Shown piece by piece: positions 6,045 through 10,017 of a stretch of 10,017 nt of DNA. The translations under genes and the position numbers were made by a program. This DNA is from Candidatus Parcubacteria bacterium (GTDB taxonomy: Bacteria; Patescibacteriota; Patescibacteriia; Patescibacteriales; UBA12075), in contig JAGLLI010000122.1 in assembly GCA_023140595.1 (NCBI GenBank), positions 1-10,017 of the forward strand, in the 5' to 3' direction. The notes beneath the pieces are model-generated. The model saw nothing but the letters and a program-made list of their open reading frames with translations. It ran no database searches and was not told where the DNA came from. The first letter of the stretch is position 1, and each line of letters opens with the position of its first letter.

Positions 6045-7343
6045 TCAAGGGCTTTTGTCAAGTAAGCTATTAATCAACTCCAAAGTCTCTCTCGCGCATT
6101 TGTCCCAGTTAAAAAATTTAACGCGGGTTTTGCCGAGCGTTGATAATTTTTCTCTTAAATTTTTATCTGATATCATTTTTTGCAAAGCTGAAACTATTGA
6201 TTCTGTGTCGCAAGGATTAAATAATAATCCCGCGCCGTTTAAAACTTCAGGGATTGAAGAAATATTTGAAGCCGCGATTGGAATCCCGCACGCCATTGCC
6301 TCTAAAAGCGCTATGCCAAATGCTTCATAATTAGAAGCAAAAACAAAAGCGCTTGCGCCGCTATAAACATAGGGCATATCTTCTTCTTTAATCCATCCGG
6401 TCATAATAACATCATTATCCAAATTATACTCCCGAATCAAATAATGAACCTCGTCATATCCAAAAAAAGCGTCTCCAACTAAAACCAGCTTATGCTTGAT
6501 TGTTTTATCCCTGTCTTTTAAAATTGCAAAAGCTTCAATCAACCCGGGAATATTTTTTTTCTTTTCTATTTTGCCGACATAAAATAAATACGGCTGATCA
6601 ATGCCGTATTTATTTAAAACTTTATCTATGCCTTTTTCATTTGTAATCTTTTTAAATAATTTATCATTATAGCCGTTATAGATAACTTTAATTTTGTCCT
6701 CGCCGACCTTGTAATTTTCCAATATATCTTTCTTGGAACTGTTTGAAACGGTAATAACTTTGGCGGCATTTTTTAAAGCGCATTCGGTTGACCAATGCAA
6801 ATAGTCTACGGCATCAGCCCTGTATTTTCCCAAAGTAAAAATTTTTATCAACAAATTCATAACCGCTTTTACTTTGCAATTTTTCGGACCGATTGGCTCA
6901 TTTTTGTATAAATATTTATTTTTTATAAAACCGATATCATGAATAGTAACTAAAGATTTTTTTGGCGGAAAAAGCGGAAGCGTATGCGATGGCACAAAAA
7001 ATACATCAGGACGGTAAAATAAACATTCAAGCGATAAGCGCCCCAGAGTCCAAAAATTTTTAAACGGCCATTTTAATATTTTTGCCTTAAAATTATTAAA
7101 AGGGCTTTTTATTATTTGCAGTCCCTTTTTGTTATATGTAATATCATTCTCTTGTTTGTAGGCAGGCAAATAAACTTCTTTTGTTAAGTCAGCCATACCC
7201 CCGACCAAAGGCTGGTCGGTATATAAAATATATTCATTTTTTGCGTCCAGTTTGGCCAAATGCCTAATCAAATAATACGAATACCATTCAGTGCCGTTTT
7301 TATGATTGCGATTTGCCCTGGACGCGTCTATTCCTATTAACAT
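6045..7343 (-). CDS. Glycosyltransferase family 4-like (GT-B fold)
   Basis: The 432-residue protein opens with MLIGIDASRANRNHKNGTEW, the usual N-terminal beta strand and glycine-containing loop of GT4 enzymes. The C-terminal nucleotide-sugar half has VGKIEKKKNIPGLIEAF (256-272), a VLVGD strand (287-291) and EAFGIALLE (340-348), the E-x7-E motif that contacts the donor sugar nucleotide in this family. It should transfer a sugar from an activated donor to a lipid or glycan acceptor at the cytoplasmic membrane; donor and acceptor cannot be read from sequence. Residues about 140-185 contain an insert-like, basic and hydrophobic stretch (MNLLIKIF) between the N-domain core and ITVS, which could aid membrane attachment. 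The start at 7343 lies 2 bases after the mreB stop, so translation is probably coupled; no Shine-Dalgarno is visible. The stop is TGA. Confidence 0.92.
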   Translation of the reverse strand: MLIGIDASRANRNHKNGTEWYSYYLIRHLAKLDAKNEYILYTDQPLVGGMADLTKEVYLPAYKQENDITYNKKGLQIIKSPFNNFKAKILKWPFKNFWTLGRLSLECLFYRPDVFFVPSHTLPLFPPKKSLVTIHDIGFIKNKYLYKNEPIGPKNCKVKAVMNLLIKIFTLGKYRADAVDYLHWSTECALKNAAKVITVSNSSKKDILENYKVGEDKIKVIYNGYNDKLFKKITNEKGIDKVLNKYGIDQPYLFYVGKIEKKKNIPGLIEAFAILKDRDKTIKHKLVLVGDAFFGYDEVHYLIREYNLDNDVIMTGWIKEEDMPYVYSGASAFVFASNYEAFGIALLEAMACGIPIAASNISSIPEVLNGAGLLFNPCDTESIVSALQKMISDKNLREKLSTLGKTRVKFFNWDKCARETLELINSLLDKSP

Positions 7344-7345
7344 AA

Positions 7346-8353
7346 TTATTTTGTCGCTAAAATTGATCTTTTATATGAATCTAAATTATCCAATGCGATT
7401 CCTGTTCCTTTTGCCACGCACAACAATGAATCGTTTGCCACGTAAGCGGGAACGCCTGTTGTGCGCGCAAGCAGCTGATCTATATTTCTTAAAAGCGAAC
7501 TTCCGCCGGAAAGCACCATTCCCTTGTCCATTATATCTGCAGATAATTCAGGAGGTGTTTCATGCAAAACATTTTTTACGGCACTTATAATCGCTTCCAG
7601 CTCATTTTGCAAAGCTTCGGTTATATCGCCGGAATTTACGGTAATACTCCTTGGCAATCCTGTTAGAATATCTCTTCCGCGAATTTCCATGCTTAATTTA
7701 TTTTCCAAATAAAGCGCCGAACCGATTTCAATTTTTATATCTTCAGCGGTTCTTTCGCCTATTGCCAAGTTATATTTTCTTCTTATATATTCCAATACTG
7801 CCATGTCAAACTTATTTCCTCCGACTCTGACGGAAGTGGAAGCCACTATTCCGCCCAAAGAAATTACCGCCATTTCCGCGGTGCCGCCTCCAATATCAAT
7901 AATCATATGCCCGGAAGCGGAGCCAATCGGAATATCGGCGCCGATTGCCGCTGCCACAGGCTCTTTAATTATATAAGCCGCCTTAGCGCCGGCGGCGATT
8001 GTCGCGTCAATAACAGCCCTTCTTTCAGTTGATGATATTCCGGCCGGAACCGCCACCATAACCTCCGGTCTAAGAAGCCTGACTGAACCGACTGCTTTAT
8101 TAATAAAATATCTAAGCATTGCTTCTGTAGTGCGATAATCTGCAATTACACCATCCTTTAAAGGCTTTAAAGCGATAATAGTATCGGGAGTGCGCCCAAG
8201 CATATCCTTTGCCTCGTTGCCAACCGCCAATATTTTTTTATCGGCCATTGACACAGCAACAACGCTGGGTTCATTAATCACAATACCTCTTTTAGGTAAA
8301 TGAACAAGCGTATACGCCGTCCCTAAATCAATTCCTATTCTTTTTATAAACAT
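7346..8353 (-). CDS. mreB: Rod shape-determining protein MreB
   Basis: The 335-residue length is standard for MreB, the bacterial actin that forms membrane-associated filaments guiding peptidoglycan synthesis. The actin-fold nucleotide site is intact: phosphate-1 loop GIDLGTAYT (7-15), KEPVAAAIGA with the catalytic-type Glu131, phosphate-2 loop IIDIGGGTAE (151-160), and the adenosine motif VLSGGSSLL (280-288). The family hallmark INEPSVVAV (26-34) is present. The N-terminus MFIKRIGIDLG leaves little room for a different start, though no Shine-Dalgarno precedes it. MreC, MreD and PBP2 do not follow; the next gene is a glycosyltransferase 2 bases away. A cell-shape role is firm from family knowledge; its link to the flanking envelope genes is inferred from position. 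Confidence 0.97.
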   Translation of the reverse strand: MFIKRIGIDLGTAYTLVHLPKRGIVINEPSVVAVSMADKKILAVGNEAKDMLGRTPDTIIALKPLKDGVIADYRTTEAMLRYFINKAVGSVRLLRPEVMVAVPAGISSTERRAVIDATIAAGAKAAYIIKEPVAAAIGADIPIGSASGHMIIDIGGGTAEMAVISLGGIVASTSVRVGGNKFDMAVLEYIRRKYNLAIGERTAEDIKIEIGSALYLENKLSMEIRGRDILTGLPRSITVNSGDITEALQNELEAIISAVKNVLHETPPELSADIMDKGMVLSGGSSLLRNIDQLLARTTGVPAYVANDSLLCVAKGTGIALDNLDSYKRSILATK

Positions 8354-8365
8354 ATATGAGTTATA

Positions 8366-8394
8366 CTAATACAGCTAATAAATAGTATTCGCAA
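8366..8394 (-). promoter_or_regulatory. Weak candidate promoter of mreB
   Basis: TTGCGA (8389-8394) and TATTAG (8366-8371) are 17 bases apart on the minus strand, each matching four of six consensus bases. The predicted start of transcription would be within a few bases of the ATG at 8353, fitting the missing Shine-Dalgarno. No terminator is visible in the 61 bases between the DUF4012 gene and mreB, so readthrough from upstream is equally likely. Confidence 0.22.
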
Positions 8395-8414
8395 TTTGCA
8401 GATTAGCATTATTA

Positions 8415-10017
8415 TTATTCAAACTCCACTCTAAACACCTTGTCCGCGTCCAGATCACTATCCCAGCTTACCGTATTTGATTCGCTCTCGGCATAAAAAC
8501 TTACAGGACTATATGATTTTATCATATTATTAAAAATTAAGCCAACATGCAATGATTCCACCTTATTACCAGGCTGTTTTTGAAAAACCAAGCTATATTC
8601 ACCGTTTTTTATCTGTTTGTAAATATCGTCATTAAGCTTATATTGCAATTTTATTTGACCGAATTTCCCCGGCTCAATTGATAAAAATCCGGCAAAAACG
8701 GTTTTTCCGAATTCACTGTAAATCTCTACTTTGTCATCATCAAAACCAGCAACCGAAATTAAACTGCTGTTAATCGGCGTATAAATTCGCGTCCAAGTGC
8801 GATATCTGGTAGTTCGCCAATCAAACCTCTCACCGTTATGCTTATAATTAATCGTTAACTCGGAAAAAACGCCATTAATATCCTGATCAACTTTATACTC
8901 AATACTGCGATTCATTACCCTGTCAGTTTTAAACGCGGCCAAATTTGCGTCCACCACAAAAACATAATCACTTTTTGCGTCAATAATCGCTCCGCCCCAA
9001 TTTTGCTCCAAAATTATTTGCTGTTTTTCATTGTTGTGCAAATAAACAACAATATTTTTTTTTAATAAATTTTCAAACAATACATTTCCAGCGGCCTTGA
9101 GAGTTTCCGGCGAAAAACTAAGCAGCCTGTTTTTAAGCTCTTTGACAATTTCACCGATAACCTCTTTTCTTTGCCAAGAAAGCACACCTAATTTAACATA
9201 AGATTTTTCAACGCGATATTGCAATAAATCAACAAAATTATTGCTATTATATTCTTCTCCTTCAATAATAATAGGTCCTGTAATTTTTAATAAATCAATT
9301 ATCGACTCAGGAGTAATTCCGATTACGCCGTCAAAATCACCAAAAAAATTATTAATTTTATTTTTAGGCGGCAATAATTTATCCTCTGTTTTATAAAACC
9401 ATTCTATTTTTTCAGCGGACGCCGTCCAGTCAGGAGACCAATTGGAATCGCGCATATACCATTTTTCTGTGTTTAAATATTTTTTAAGGGGTTCTGGCGG
9501 TTCAATATTTATCAAATCTTTTACAGGCATATCCATATGATAAATATCGTGCGTATCATTACGAACCATATCGCCATTTTCCATTTCAAAAATTCCGTAA
9601 GTCCCTATAAACCCGCCTGTGGGACGAAGCTCATCGCTGTTTTGCAATACAATCAAAAAAGAAGATTTCTCAGGATATCCTAAAAATTCCGGCAAAAGCT
9701 TAACCAAAGGAATGGTTTTTTCAACAAATTGCCGCGCCTCATCAATTTCGCCTTTGGTTTCCAATAATTTATTTCTTAAAGGACTTAAAAATATATTTGC
9801 TTGCGCTTTGCTAATTCGCGCGAAAGTAAGATCAAGATTATCCATTATTCCTTCCAGTAAACTTTCAGAAGAATGCAAAATATCCAAAATTCTTATTTTC
9901 TGAGGCTTGGAAAGATTAACAAAGCTAACTTTTTCATTTAAATAATCATTAAAATTTAAAGCAAAATTAGCCGTGTCATTAACAGTGCCGCTTAAAATAT
10001 TCGCCGCTGACAATAAA
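8415..10017 (-). CDS. DUF4012 domain-containing protein, N-terminus beyond the window
   Basis: The reading frame is open to the right edge. The first possible start visible is a TTG at 10013, but the codon before it is still open, so the gene very likely begins outside. Numbering from that TTG, 532 residues are seen. The hallmark of DUF4012 is clear: QNSDELRPTGGFIGTYG (124-140), then MRDSNWSPDW (187-196) and DGVIGITPESIIDLLKITGP (228-247). The first 110 residues are helical and charged, as in family members where such a region follows an N-terminal membrane helix; that helix would lie off the window. The C-terminal part (about 380-530) looks beta-rich. Family members occur widely in CPR bacteria and Actinobacteria, often near polysaccharide genes; the molecular function is unknown. 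The stop is followed by two more in-frame TAA codons. mreB follows after 61 bases. Confidence 0.92.
   Translation of the reverse strand, partial: LLSAANILSGTVNDTANFALNFNDYLNEKVSFVNLSKPQKIRILDILHSSESLLEGIMDNLDLTFARISKAQANIFLSPLRNKLLETKGEIDEARQFVEKTIPLVKLLPEFLGYPEKSSFLIVLQNSDELRPTGGFIGTYGIFEMENGDMVRNDTHDIYHMDMPVKDLINIEPPEPLKKYLNTEKWYMRDSNWSPDWTASAEKIEWFYKTEDKLLPPKNKINNFFGDFDGVIGITPESIIDLLKITGPIIIEGEEYNSNNFVDLLQYRVEKSYVKLGVLSWQRKEVIGEIVKELKNRLLSFSPETLKAAGNVLFENLLKKNIVVYLHNNEKQQIILEQNWGGAIIDAKSDYVFVVDANLAAFKTDRVMNRSIEYKVDQDINGVFSELTINYKHNGERFDWRTTRYRTWTRIYTPINSSLISVAGFDDDKVEIYSEFGKTVFAGFLSIEPGKFGQIKLQYKLNDDIYKQIKNGEYSLVFQKQPGNKVESLHVGLIFNNMIKSYSPVSFYAESESNTVSWDSDLDADKVFRVEFE

Overview
The window is AT-rich bacterial DNA. 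All five supported genes lie on the minus strand, so the order of transcription runs from high to low coordinates. TAA and TGA are both used as stops, so the code looks standard. Several features together suggest a member of the Candidatus Patescibacteria (CPR) or a similar little-studied lineage: a DUF4012 protein next to MreB and a GT4 glycosyltransferase, an ADP-forming acyl-CoA synthetase with a C-terminal acetyltransferase, several genes without a visible Shine-Dalgarno, and a large secreted orphan protein. This assignment is an inference from gene content; no rRNA or other marker is present.

Right-hand region (6045-10017), cell envelope and cell shape: a DUF4012 protein (open at the right edge) is followed by MreB and then a GT4-type glycosyltransferase. 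MreB and the glycosyltransferase are 2 nt apart and are almost certainly co-transcribed. The likely theme is cell shape plus surface polysaccharide or envelope assembly.

Central region (2440-5973), the least ordinary part: a 91-residue lysine/glutamate-rich protein built of 11-residue repeats (LEA-like) ends in a strong intrinsic terminator. It is followed by a 964-residue secreted protein that I cannot assign to a described family as a whole. That protein has a signal peptide, a transglutaminase-like fold whose catalytic Cys and His appear lost, an exact 99-bp in-frame tandem duplication, a coiled-coil section, a hydrophobic C-terminal segment and an acidic, Trp-containing tail of 24-bp tandem repeats. 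These two genes carry strong Shine-Dalgarno sequences, unlike their neighbours. The leader between them holds an 11-nt perfect complement to the 16S rRNA 3' end. A second strong terminator ends the 964-residue gene.

Left-hand region (1-2297), energy metabolism: a fused alpha-beta ADP-forming acetyl/acyl-CoA synthetase that continues into a GNAT domain beyond the left edge. Both phosphate-relay histidines are present, so it could make ATP from acyl-CoA, as expected in a fermentative organism.

No tRNA, rRNA, CRISPR array, transposase or phage gene was seen. The best candidate for something undescribed is the 964-residue protein with its leader and its small hendecad-repeat neighbour.
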